Assembly (NCBI RefSeq): GCF_018156225.1
Contig: NZ_JAGTAR010000013.1
Span: 1 to 64,000, forward strand
Source of the DNA: Carboxylicivirga sediminis
GTDB taxonomy: Bacteria; Bacteroidota; Bacteroidia; Bacteroidales; Marinilabiliaceae
Direction of reading: 5' to 3'
Length of the DNA stretch: 64,000 nucleotides
Shown here: piece after piece, positions 15,819-24,787 of the stretch
How positions within the stretch are numbered: position 1 is the stretch's first letter
Layout of the letters: every line of letters starts with the position of its first letter
Notes under the pieces: generated by a model
Told to the model about the DNA's origin: nothing
What the model saw: the letters and a program-made list of their open reading frames with translations, nothing else
Database searches by the model: none
Position numbers and translations under genes: made by a program

Positions 15819-18215
15819 CTATAATTTTATCACTAGTCTGTTTAGAGTATTGCTATATTGTTTTCCATTTATAACAATTCGACTAAAACACTCTGGTATA
15901 GCAACTTCAACTTCTTGTTCTATTTCTGAATTAATTTTCAAACTAACTTGTTCCTTAGTTCGATCCCATTTTAGCTCCTCAACCTGCATTTGACGGCGTA
16001 AAAGCACATTTTCAAGCGAACCTTTTCCCCACTCTTCAGGCAATGCTGGTAAAACATCCAATTTTTCATCCCAGGCAAATATCAATGAATTATTGATCAC
16101 ATCAGGAATTGTACCAACGGGATCAAACCCATAACCTCTGTTATCCGGCCAGTAGGAAATCATAAAACTCGGAAATACATATTTTTTCGCAACAAGCCGT
16201 GATAAAACCTCGTGAACGACATCGGCCCGTCCCAAACGCGCTGCACACTGTGCCTGATTAATAATCCCATGGGTGATGTGATTACTATCCGGGTTTTTCC
16301 AGTTATTCAGGAAGCCTTTTTCTTTCCCTTCAAAGGCTTTTTCAGAAGCTGCCCATAAAACAGGGTCACTTTCTTTATCGAATTCACAAAACTGGTACAA
16401 AGGCAGCATATGTGAATGGTGACGTTGGTTGTAATTCTCCGTTGTACCTTCGTAAGCCCACTCCTGCAATTCCCCTTTTTCATTGATTTGATAATCCGGC
16501 AGTTTCTTCAACATTGCTTTCCATTTCGGCAAGTTGTTGTTTTCAATGTTAAGTAGCTCACAAGATTCGACCAGGTTACTCAAAACAGATTTTAATACCG
16601 AAATATCGAAGGTAGAGTTAGCATAAAGCAAATGATCCTGCTCAGGCGAATATGAAATCCAAAAGGTATATTTTCCATTTTCGTCTTCTGTACCTTTTAG
16701 CAAATCCTCGTAGAATAATGCATTTTCTTTAAGTAAAGGCACCACCCTTTCTTTCAGAAAATCCTTATCTCCGGTAAAGCGATAATAATCATAAAAAAAG
16801 TGCAGCATCCAGCCCATTGTACCAATTGATTGTTCGCCGGGCCATCGTCCCCAATGCAAGAACAAGTTGGTGTTTGAAGCCCTTGGGTTGGAAACAATTC
16901 CACGACAACCAAATAACTTTTGGGCGTTTAAACGACTATCCACCAACCATGATTCAATTAATTTGAAGTAACCTTCCATCAGTTCAGGCATATTGCAACT
17001 CATTATGGATTGAATTTCGAGCTGAATATTTGAATCGAGGGTATAGTCCCCACTCCACTCTGGCTTCCAGGTGCCGGTCCAAATCCCTTGAAGGTTTGCC
17101 GGATTTTTGCCGGTGCTGCAAATTATTAAATACCTGCATGCGTCATATAGCTTTTGTGTCAAAGCCGGTGTTATTGTCCCATTTTCAACTGCTAAGTTTA
17201 ACATTTCTTGGGACGTAGATTGAGTTTCACCCAAATTTAATTTCACCCGCGAGAATAATTCGCCATGTGCTTTTGCATGTGGTTTTAACAACCTGTTGTA
17301 ATCCATGGCCAATCCATCCAAATGCGCTTCCATGTCAGCCAACTTGTTTTTAGGATATCCATTCACAAAATCGGGGTATTTTGGTGAAAAAGCCCAAACT
17401 TCGCTTTGCGACTCCGGAAGTGGCGCACGCCATGGCTCTACCTGCATGACAATTAACAGCTTATCTGCGGCATTAACTTTTATTTCATTGTTCTTAGCCG
17501 TAACAGTTCCCCCTGTTGGAATAAAACGGACAAGGTTGTCGTACCCCCCTTTCCCTTTTACATAGGTAACATGTGCCTTTATCTCGGTATCCTTTGCGGT
17601 CATTTCAACGTCGATCAACTCATGTGCCATTTTCATCGAAAAATTACCTCCCACTTTTCCTTTGGGACCGGTTAGTTCCATTACCACCGCATTATCGGGA
17701 CGGGAAATAAACATTTTTCGTTCCCAATGACCAGCCTTATTATCCCATGTTACCTTTAATTCGCCTGTTTCGAAATTCTCGGTCAATTGATAGTTTTTCA
17801 CTTCACCATCATTCCCGAACTGTTCAATGTGAAATGTAAAAGCCGGATGGAAGGGGTCAGTCCACGAAATCTTTTGATTGGACGTTTCCAGCATCATTTG
17901 GTGAGCAACCGAAGGCCCGTTTTTACCAGCTTGCAGGGCAGCCTTTTTTATTTCAGGCATTGAAGCTGAAAGGTCTTTTACAAACTCTTTAGTCCCAAGC
18001 GTCAGAAACAGTTCGCAATGGTTAATAACAATGGTCTCTTGGTATGGATCGCCGTACATCATAGCTCCCATCACCCCGTTACCTGTTAGCATTGCTTCTT
18101 CCCAGCGGGTTGCCGGCTGATTTGTTATTGCGCCATTGAATTCTTTCTTCTTTTGTCCGCATGCCCAAAGGCTAATTACCATCAGGACTGCTGTAATCTG
18201 AGCTTTAAATTTCAT
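15819..18215 (-). CDS. GH95-like lipoprotein glycosidase
   Basis: The protein is 798 residues from the ATG at 18215, which gives a clean SPII signal (VISLWAC). The upstream Met at 18239 would add eight residues. It has GH95 features: 'LTGNGVMGAMMYGD' at the N-terminus, 'NPANLQGIWTGTWKPEWSGDY' in the barrel, 'LDSNIQLEIQS' at the Asn-motif position (Asp-x-Asn kept), 'YSPEQD' for the general acid, and 'GFDPVG' placing an Asp where GH95 has its base. The MNYW segment is lost, so the sugar pocket differs. It probably acts at the cell surface on terminal fucose or a related L-sugar. It follows the sulfatase in the same transcriptional direction. Confidence 0.72.
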   Translation of the reverse strand: MKFKAQITAVLMVISLWACGQKKKEFNGAITNQPATRWEEAMLTGNGVMGAMMYGDPYQETIVINHCELFLTLGTKEFVKDLSASMPEIKKAALQAGKNGPSVAHQMMLETSNQKISWTDPFHPAFTFHIEQFGNDGEVKNYQLTENFETGELKVTWDNKAGHWERKMFISRPDNAVVMELTGPKGKVGGNFSMKMAHELIDVEMTAKDTEIKAHVTYVKGKGGYDNLVRFIPTGGTVTAKNNEIKVNAADKLLIVMQVEPWRAPLPESQSEVWAFSPKYPDFVNGYPKNKLADMEAHLDGLAMDYNRLLKPHAKAHGELFSRVKLNLGETQSTSQEMLNLAVENGTITPALTQKLYDACRYLIICSTGKNPANLQGIWTGTWKPEWSGDYTLDSNIQLEIQSIMSCNMPELMEGYFKLIESWLVDSRLNAQKLFGCRGIVSNPRASNTNLFLHWGRWPGEQSIGTMGWMLHFFYDYYRFTGDKDFLKERVVPLLKENALFYEDLLKGTEDENGKYTFWISYSPEQDHLLYANSTFDISVLKSVLSNLVESCELLNIENNNLPKWKAMLKKLPDYQINEKGELQEWAYEGTTENYNQRHHSHMLPLYQFCEFDKESDPVLWAASEKAFEGKEKGFLNNWKNPDSNHITHGIINQAQCAARLGRADVVHEVLSRLVAKKYVFPSFMISYWPDNRGYGFDPVGTIPDVINNSLIFAWDEKLDVLPALPEEWGKGSLENVLLRRQMQVEELKWDRTKEQVSLKINSEIEQEVEVAIPECFSRIVINGKQYSNTLNRLVIKL

Positions 18216-18328
18216 ATGATATAAATGATTTGTTTTCAAATGTATAGTATAAAACTTGCATGTTTTTAATTATCCTCTCTGTTGTAAAATATTTTACATG
18301 CTCATTTCATAATACTCTAATTATGTGT

Positions 18329-19846
18329 TTACTTAATTTCTATTTCCGGCAGGTTCATTCCTGCATGCCATTGTTTGTACCTTTCTTTTAAATCTTGAGT
18401 AATTTCAGGAATCGTCAATGACAGGTCATTTTGTTCCCCTGGATCATTATCCAAATCGTACAGTTTGTATTCATCTGTTCTCCCAAAATACCGGAGCTTA
18501 AAGTTGTTCTTTCTAACTGCCCAGCCGGAATCATCTCCCCCAACGGAATAATAACTTTTTGCTTCTACTGAATTCATATCCTCAAATGAAGGTTCAGACG
18601 CCCTAAAACTCAATCCGGTCCAGTATAATTCATCATGAGGATGCCCTGCATTACTATTTTTTAAAAAAGGGACTAAGTCTTTACCATCGAAATCCACATT
18701 TTCTGGGTGTTCTAAACCGGCTAAATTGCATATTGTCGGGAAAATATCCATCGAGCTGACCATCGGTTTATAATTAACTCCACATGGTAGTTTCTGTGGA
18801 AAACTTATTATGTAAGGCACCCTTATTCCTCCTTCTTCAAGCAAATATTTTCCTCCTGAGAGGGGGCCATTATTGCCACTAATTCGTTTGGTTGAACCAT
18901 TATCAGAAAGAAAAATAATAATTGTATTTTCCAGTATTTCATTTTCTTTCAGCTTCGAAATAATTTTCCCAACACTTTTATCCAATTGTGATAAATGCCA
19001 CAGGAGCCTCGTTCTTCCATCGGCCATATAAGGTCCAATTCCGTCTCTAACCACCCATTCCAATGCTTCTTCCTTTTCCGGATCCCAATCTTCAATTTTT
19101 TCTATTCCAAGTCTTGTTAGCGCTGAATCAGGCATTTGATGAGTCCAGGCATGTACTTCGGTATACCCCATCATTAAAAAGAATGGTGACTTTTTGTTTT
19201 TATCAATAAACTGAAGGGCTTCATTGGTTATAATATCGGTTGTGTATCCTTCTACTTCCTTTACTGAGTCATCAAAATACCAAGGGCCAAAACCCCAATA
19301 AACGTTTAAGGGTTTCGGATACTTCATTTGGTCTTCAAACGAATGTTTCAAATAATCTATCATACCTCCCGTTCTTCCTACGAATCTCTCAAAACCATGC
19401 CTCAAAGGATACTCTGGAGACATAATATCATCAGCTTGACCTAAATGCGATTTCCCGAAAAGGGCAGTTGAATAACCTTTGTCTCTTAAATACTCGGCTA
19501 TTGTTAACTCGTTATTGGGGAATGCTGCATTCGTGTATGTATGGACTCCCCAGCGCTGTTGATACCTTCCTGTTAAAAGACCGGCACGAGATGGTGAGCA
19601 TATTTGGGCAGTTACATACCCTTGTGTAAAAAGAACACCTCTTTCAGCCAATTTATCAATATTTGGTGTGCTAACATCCGGTGCATGATGAGTATATGCA
19701 CTACAATCACCATACCCCAGATCATCAGCGACCAATAATAACACATTAGGTTTCATACTATTGTGAATATCAGTATTATCACAAGAAACAAACCCTAATG
19801 CTAGTAATACCCAAATCCTAAAGAAATAAAATTTATTTATTATCAT
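18329..19846 (-). CDS. Sulfatase, type I formylglycine-dependent (lipoprotein)
   Basis: The protein is about 505 residues. The signal is lipoprotein-like (LALGFVSC). The start is the ATG at 19846, with an in-frame alternative ATG at 19861. The catalytic formylglycine motif CSPSRAGLLTGR is complete. Metal ligands are seen in 'VADDLGYGD' near the N-terminus and 'IFLSDNGSTK' near residue 320. It removes sulfate esters from a carbohydrate; which position or sugar cannot be told. It sits among fucosidases and a hexosaminidase, so sulfated fucose or sulfated HexNAc is the probable target. Maturation needs an anaerobic (AslB-type) or aerobic formylglycine enzyme, which is not in this window. Confidence 0.92.
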   Translation of the reverse strand: MIINKFYFFRIWVLLALGFVSCDNTDIHNSMKPNVLLLVADDLGYGDCSAYTHHAPDVSTPNIDKLAERGVLFTQGYVTAQICSPSRAGLLTGRYQQRWGVHTYTNAAFPNNELTIAEYLRDKGYSTALFGKSHLGQADDIMSPEYPLRHGFERFVGRTGGMIDYLKHSFEDQMKYPKPLNVYWGFGPWYFDDSVKEVEGYTTDIITNEALQFIDKNKKSPFFLMMGYTEVHAWTHQMPDSALTRLGIEKIEDWDPEKEEALEWVVRDGIGPYMADGRTRLLWHLSQLDKSVGKIISKLKENEILENTIIIFLSDNGSTKRISGNNGPLSGGKYLLEEGGIRVPYIISFPQKLPCGVNYKPMVSSMDIFPTICNLAGLEHPENVDFDGKDLVPFLKNSNAGHPHDELYWTGLSFRASEPSFEDMNSVEAKSYYSVGGDDSGWAVRKNNFKLRYFGRTDEYKLYDLDNDPGEQNDLSLTIPEITQDLKERYKQWHAGMNLPEIEIK

Positions 19847-20109
19847 ATATTTTAATATCACTTTTTACTTCAGCAATTGTTAAAGAAATTCTATCGTATG
19901 TACTAACAACTACAACGATCACATAAATATCTGTCATTGATTTAGCAACATTTATCTGTTCGTTGCAACTATCTGTATGTACAATCCATCACTTTTCTTT
20001 ATACATATTGGAATAAGCTCTTCATTAATGTTTATTATATCGATATTCAAACAGTCGTTGAAATGTCGAGCATATAAAAATGTGGGTTCACAAAACCTCC
20101 GTTAAAAAC

Positions 20110-21702
20110 TTACCGATTAAACGGTTTACCCAACTCTGTCGGATTTCTGTATTTTACATTAAGTTTCTGTAAGCGTTCAAGCTGAGGATAAAGCCTTTTT
20201 TGAAAGGATTCCCAACTCCTGTTTTCCATTTCTGACCACCCGGCTTCTACCAATGCAAAAGCTCTAGGCCAGGTCATATAGAAAGCACGGTCTATATTTT
20301 TAACATATTCTCCCCATAAGGTGGCTTCCACTCCTATAATGTGAGCCTGTTTATTAGGAGACAATCCATAACCCGGATCAAATTTATAAACCTGTCGTAA
20401 AGGCAAATAAGCCATCCAATCGCAGGTTTCTTCCCCTTTTGCCTGTGGATAATCAAAATAGGCGTGCTCACCCGGACTACAAATGAGAGAGAAGCCTTCA
20501 TGACGAGTTTTACTGATAACCTGTGACGTTAATCCGCCACGCCAAGCATACATTGTACTTCCTTTCGGATATTTTGGCACATCTAACTCATACCAGAATA
20601 GAGGTCGTTTATTATAATCTATTAAAATTTGATTAACCTCATCAAAGAAATAGCTCATAAGGCCGTGTTCATCACCTAATCCTTTTTCCTTAATTTTACT
20701 TTGACATTTAGAGCATTCTTTCCAATGATCCAGCGGTGCTTCATCCCCTCCCAAATGAAATCTCTCAGAAGGAAATACTTCAACCATCTCGGAAATAAGA
20801 TCCCTCAAAAACAAGAAAGTACTATCATTGCCTGCACAAAACAAATCTTTAGACACACCGGGTATTGTCCTAACTTTTAGCATCTTAGGAAAGCAAGTAT
20901 ATTCAGGATATGCCGATAAGGCAGCTACACTATGACCTGGAACATCCAGTTCCGGTACAATGGTAATAAAACGTTGATTAGCATAGGCAACTAACTCTTT
21001 TAACTCAGCTTTTGTATAGTACCCATAATGCGGTTTCCCATCACCATCTGTTTCTCGCCTAAATGAGCTTATTGTATTTAGTAAAGGGTATTTTTCTATT
21101 TCAACTCTCCACCCTTGATCATCTGACAAATGAAGGTGCAGATGGTTGAACTTATACATGGCCATTACATCAATGTATTTCTTCACATCATCAACAGGTA
21201 AAAAATGACGAGCAGGGTCAAGCATCAAGGCACGGTACTTAAATCTTGGTTTATCATCTATTATAACGCAAGGTATCCGAACCGTTTTATGACCATCGCC
21301 TGCATTGTCTACGATCTGCGATAAGGTTTGAATGCCATAAAATAAGCCGGTACGGTCAGTAGCCGAAATAATTATCTGCTTATCATCTATTGAAAGAGAA
21401 TAGTCTTCTGAATCACCATTTCCTTGTGTGCATTTAAGTACAATCTGATTTTCTGTTTCTGTCCCATCTTTGACTAACTTTAAATTTGTTCCAATGGCCC
21501 GTTTTATCTGCTTGTTCAAATTCGCCACTTCAAACGATAAATCAATATCTGACTGTATTGCAATAGTACTATATTCTGAAAGCGAGTAATAGCCATCATT
21601 AACATCGATACTTAAAGGTTGTGGAATAATTGCCAGTTCACTTTGCTGCCCCATTAAATGCAGGGTCAAGAATATCATTGTTGTAGTAAATATGCATTTC
21701 AT
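20110..21702 (-). CDS. GH20 beta-N-acetylhexosaminidase
   Basis: The protein is about 530 residues from the ATG at 21702, which gives an SPI signal (MKCIFTTTMIFLTLHLMGQ). It has the GH20b N-terminal domain (about 20-150) and then the catalytic TIM barrel. Motifs are 'HLHLSDDQGWR', 'PELDVPGHS' and the catalytic Asp-Glu pair in 'HLGGDEAPLDHW'. The Asp orients the substrate acetamido group, which acts as nucleophile, and the Glu is the acid/base. It releases terminal beta-GlcNAc or beta-GalNAc in the periplasm. Its presence shows that the target glycan contains HexNAc as well as fucose. Gaps of 192 and 263 bases surround it, so it may have its own promoter. Confidence 0.93.
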   Translation of the reverse strand: MKCIFTTTMIFLTLHLMGQQSELAIIPQPLSIDVNDGYYSLSEYSTIAIQSDIDLSFEVANLNKQIKRAIGTNLKLVKDGTETENQIVLKCTQGNGDSEDYSLSIDDKQIIISATDRTGLFYGIQTLSQIVDNAGDGHKTVRIPCVIIDDKPRFKYRALMLDPARHFLPVDDVKKYIDVMAMYKFNHLHLHLSDDQGWRVEIEKYPLLNTISSFRRETDGDGKPHYGYYTKAELKELVAYANQRFITIVPELDVPGHSVAALSAYPEYTCFPKMLKVRTIPGVSKDLFCAGNDSTFLFLRDLISEMVEVFPSERFHLGGDEAPLDHWKECSKCQSKIKEKGLGDEHGLMSYFFDEVNQILIDYNKRPLFWYELDVPKYPKGSTMYAWRGGLTSQVISKTRHEGFSLICSPGEHAYFDYPQAKGEETCDWMAYLPLRQVYKFDPGYGLSPNKQAHIIGVEATLWGEYVKNIDRAFYMTWPRAFALVEAGWSEMENRSWESFQKRLYPQLERLQKLNVKYRNPTELGKPFNR

Positions 21703-21894
21703 TCGATTATTAATTTTATATATCAACTAATGCTATGTTTATATTATTTTGTTAAATTTATGCCGCCTTGAATATTACACGTGTTACTTTTATTATTATA
21801 TAAAGCCACATTATGGGATATGACTCTTAGTATCCTTTAATTCTTTCTAGTTTTATTCAACTTACTATTCCTTGATTTCTGGATAATGAATGAT

Positions 21895-23058
21895 TTAAAT
21901 AGTTTCATCAAATTCCCTTAAGTGCAAAGGATATTTTCCATGTTCTCGCACCAGCTTCACAATGTAATCGTAGCTTTGACCTGACACATTACTTGACACC
22001 GAATGGTCGGACTGAAAAATATATCCACCACCTTTGGCTGCATTCAATTTAAATAACACTTCTTTGCGAATTTGCTCTTTATCACCTGATTCCCAAACTT
22101 GAATGTTGTTATTGCCACAGTAGCTTATTTTATTGCCATATTTCTTTTTGAGTTTTACTGCATCCATATTTGCTTTTACTTCGAGTGGATTATAGGCATC
22201 CAACCCCAGTTCAATAAAATCTTCAAAAATCAGCTGTACATTTCCGCATCCGTGATAAATAACAGGCAGGTTATTGTTATGGCACTCTTCTATCATTGCT
22301 TTTACCCAGGGTTTGAAATACATTCTCCAGTATTCCGGGTCGAACAACATGGTTTGTTTGTATGCCACGTCTCCCCATATTACCATTCCGTCGAGCAAAC
22401 CATCAGCAGCTTTAATTTGAGCTTTCATACAATCGAGGTAGAATTGCCCAATCCGGTTTATTTGCACCCCTAACTGATCGGGGTACATTCCCATCCAAAA
22501 GAGTGTATTTTCCTGACCCAATAATCTGGTTAAACACTCTGAGCATTCTATTATACTTCCATAAACCGGAAAATCCGGATGTAACTTTTTAACAGTCTCA
22601 ATCCATGCGGGAGAGTTCCGTTCAAATCCATCACCTACACCGGCGATTTGATTGTCACCGGCTTCAAAAAAGCGTCGGCTGTCGTAAGGATCATCAAATT
22701 CAAATTTTTCCAGTTTTTCAATGGTATCAACTTCCCACGAAATAAATTCAGGCATAGGAAAGTCAAATTTTTTCCGCATGGTTGTTCGGAATCCAGTTTT
22801 AACAACCACCTCCGTTTCATCTTCCTTTATTGTTTCGAACGATTGTATTTTTGGATCCATATTTGGTATAGTCACAATCCAATCCAAATCGTAATAAGTG
22901 TATGGATTTGTTTCATCAGGCAGGTTTAATTCTTTTCGCCAACGCTTTACAAAACTGCCCCAAAAGAAATCACTAATGGGGACCTGATCAGGCTCTTGAT
23001 GACTTAAGGCCTTATTCATCCGGTTTAATTTTGCCAAACATTTTTTTGTTCGTTCCAT
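21895..23058 (-). CDS. Uroporphyrinogen decarboxylase (URO-D)-family protein
   Basis: This 387-residue cytoplasmic protein belongs to the URO-D superfamily (PF01208 type). 'NRMNKALSHQEPDQVPISDFFWG' at the N-terminus, 'VIYHGCGNVQLIFEDFIELGLDAYNPLEVKAN' near 275-305 and 'GGYIFQSDHSVSSNVS' near 345-360 are the usual landmarks. The haem enzyme's N-terminal Arg-rich signature is absent, so it is more like the MtaA/CmuA methyltransferase or uncharacterised sugar-cluster members. His-x-Cys-type metal binding may be provided by 'YHGCGN'. It lies inside a string of secreted glycosidases, only nine bases after a GH29 stop. Such a cytoplasmic enzyme may process the released sugar, but no reaction is established here. 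Confidence 0.78.
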   Translation of the reverse strand: MERTKKCLAKLNRMNKALSHQEPDQVPISDFFWGSFVKRWRKELNLPDETNPYTYYDLDWIVTIPNMDPKIQSFETIKEDETEVVVKTGFRTTMRKKFDFPMPEFISWEVDTIEKLEKFEFDDPYDSRRFFEAGDNQIAGVGDGFERNSPAWIETVKKLHPDFPVYGSIIECSECLTRLLGQENTLFWMGMYPDQLGVQINRIGQFYLDCMKAQIKAADGLLDGMVIWGDVAYKQTMLFDPEYWRMYFKPWVKAMIEECHNNNLPVIYHGCGNVQLIFEDFIELGLDAYNPLEVKANMDAVKLKKKYGNKISYCGNNNIQVWESGDKEQIRKEVLFKLNAAKGGGYIFQSDHSVSSNVSGQSYDYIVKLVREHGKYPLHLREFDETI

Positions 23059-23067
23059 AGTGATAAC

Positions 23068-24744
23068 TTAATTTATTCGCAGTGGTTTAAACTCAACTAC
23101 TCCATTGCATGGTTGCTCAATTTGAATGATAAGTTCAACATACAAATCAGCTTCACCTTTGATTTGAGCCGTCTGATTAATTTGTATTGTATTGTTTTTA
23201 ATCCGTACAAACTCTTGCATGGCTTTATTTCCATCGTAAAACATGGCAGCATTCTCCACCTTTACCTTCTGTTTGATTTCCGGCAAAACGGTTAAAACAT
23301 ATTGGCCAGGAACATTTATTTTATCACCAAGATTAATTTTCAGTTCGAGTTTGTTGTTGTTCACATCCTTTTTTTTCCACGAAACAACCTTTTGTGGATT
23401 CGACCAAACATGCATGCTCTGATTTTTGGGAGGAATAAAATTACTGACATTATAAACTGAAAATGACCGGATAAGAGGTTCCGCGGCTGCCTTCGTAATC
23501 ACCAGGCGAAGTTTTTCAACCTCAACATCATCGAAATAATCAATCTTTTTACGGCCAACTGAAATTCCTTTGGTTAGTTCAACCCATTTTCCATTCGAAT
23601 AACCTTCAATCCTATATTCACGGATACGCTCTCCTTCGCGATAATCTTCCATAACAACAGCATGGTTAATGCGGGTCGGTTTATTCAACTGCAAAACAAC
23701 CTCATTGCCCTTTTGAGAATTGATTTCAGCAATAGGATTGGAAAAACGACGATTGATTTCGTCCCCAAATTCTTTATAGCGTTTCATATCACCTTCAACA
23801 ATAAGGCCGGTGGTATCGGGAGAAGCGTTTAACAAGAATACACTGCCATATCCAACCGACTTATAATAGCAATCCATCAACTCATCAACCGATTTCCGTT
23901 TTTTTACTTTCTCGGGTGACCAAAACCAATAATGGTCATATAGCGTCGTATTAGTTTCAAGCGGGGCCCATACATCTCCATTCGGAGTACCATGAATTTG
24001 AGTAGAAACCCCTGTTTTCAGGTCTTCACTTCTGACGGTATTCCATGCGGGGTAAAACAGCTTTCCCGATTCAGTACCAGGCCAGCGCAATGTAGCGTGT
24101 GGTCCCTGAAATACGACCGAATTTGCGGCATATTGCTCCATTATGTCCGAAACATCAATAACACAGCTGCCATCGAACCAAACTTCCAGCATCTCTCCGT
24201 AGTTCGAAAGCACTTCAGTAAGTTGTGTTCTAAAAACCTTGTTGTACGCTTCCTGCTTTGCCGGATCTTTAGTTTTTCCTCCACTTCCAATCATTGCTCC
24301 CCAGGTACGATCACCGGGATAGATATAAACCCCAAGGTTCAATCCATATTTTTTGCACGACTCAGCGATTTCCTTCAACACATCGCCTTTGCCGTTTTTG
24401 TAGGGTGTATCTTTTATTCCATAATTGGTAGTTTCGGTTTGCCACCAACAAAAACCACCCGAATGTTTAGCAACAAATATGATTTGTTTTGCACCAAAAG
24501 CCAATGCCGCTTCGCACCATTGGTCAGTATTCAGCTTTGTAGGATTAATCCTGTCTAATGATACAGAATGGTCATTCTGTTCCACCTCCGACCAGGTCGT
24601 TGGTGCAAAATGCAGAAACATCAGCCGCTCCTGTTCATGCCATTGGTATTGTGCTTTTGTGGGAATAGGTAATGTTTGACCGATTACTTGATTAGTAAAT
24701 AATAACTCAAATACAACGCACAAAATGACCAACATACACTTCAT
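23068..24744 (-). CDS. GH29-family glycosidase (alpha-L-fucosidase-like), paralogue 1
   Basis: The protein is about 558 residues from the ATG at 24744, which gives the signal MKCMLVILCVVFELLFTNQ. The longer frame overlaps the upstream gene. The GH29 barrel shows the pocket His in 'MFLHFAPTTW', nucleophile Asp in 'LEVWFDGS' and likely acid/base Glu in 'RWPGTESG'. The usual KHHDGF reads KHSGGF, so one of two sugar-contacting histidines is Ser. A C-terminal F5/8-like beta domain follows ('EDYREGERIREYRIEG'). It is clearly paralogous to the GH29 at 27031-28761, with a GH95-like gene between them. It may prefer a modified fucose or another L-sugar. Confidence 0.83.
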   Translation of the reverse strand: MKCMLVILCVVFELLFTNQVIGQTLPIPTKAQYQWHEQERLMFLHFAPTTWSEVEQNDHSVSLDRINPTKLNTDQWCEAALAFGAKQIIFVAKHSGGFCWWQTETTNYGIKDTPYKNGKGDVLKEIAESCKKYGLNLGVYIYPGDRTWGAMIGSGGKTKDPAKQEAYNKVFRTQLTEVLSNYGEMLEVWFDGSCVIDVSDIMEQYAANSVVFQGPHATLRWPGTESGKLFYPAWNTVRSEDLKTGVSTQIHGTPNGDVWAPLETNTTLYDHYWFWSPEKVKKRKSVDELMDCYYKSVGYGSVFLLNASPDTTGLIVEGDMKRYKEFGDEINRRFSNPIAEINSQKGNEVVLQLNKPTRINHAVVMEDYREGERIREYRIEGYSNGKWVELTKGISVGRKKIDYFDDVEVEKLRLVITKAAAEPLIRSFSVYNVSNFIPPKNQSMHVWSNPQKVVSWKKKDVNNNKLELKINLGDKINVPGQYVLTVLPEIKQKVKVENAAMFYDGNKAMQEFVRIKNNTIQINQTAQIKGEADLYVELIIQIEQPCNGVVEFKPLRIN

Positions 24745-24787
24745 CAGCTTAATATTCACACACACTGATTTGCATAACTTACTATAC

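Noticed and set aside
18283-18298. Perfect 16-base palindrome TGTAAAATATTTTACA between the sulfatase and a GH95-like gene
   Set aside because: All A/T except the ends, in A/T-rich DNA, not at a clear promoter or repeated elsewhere; could occur by chance.
19847-20109. 263-base gap between the GH20 gene and the sulfatase gene
   Set aside because: A/T-rich with no gene, no TAnnTTTG promoter match on the minus strand and no strong hairpin that I can see.
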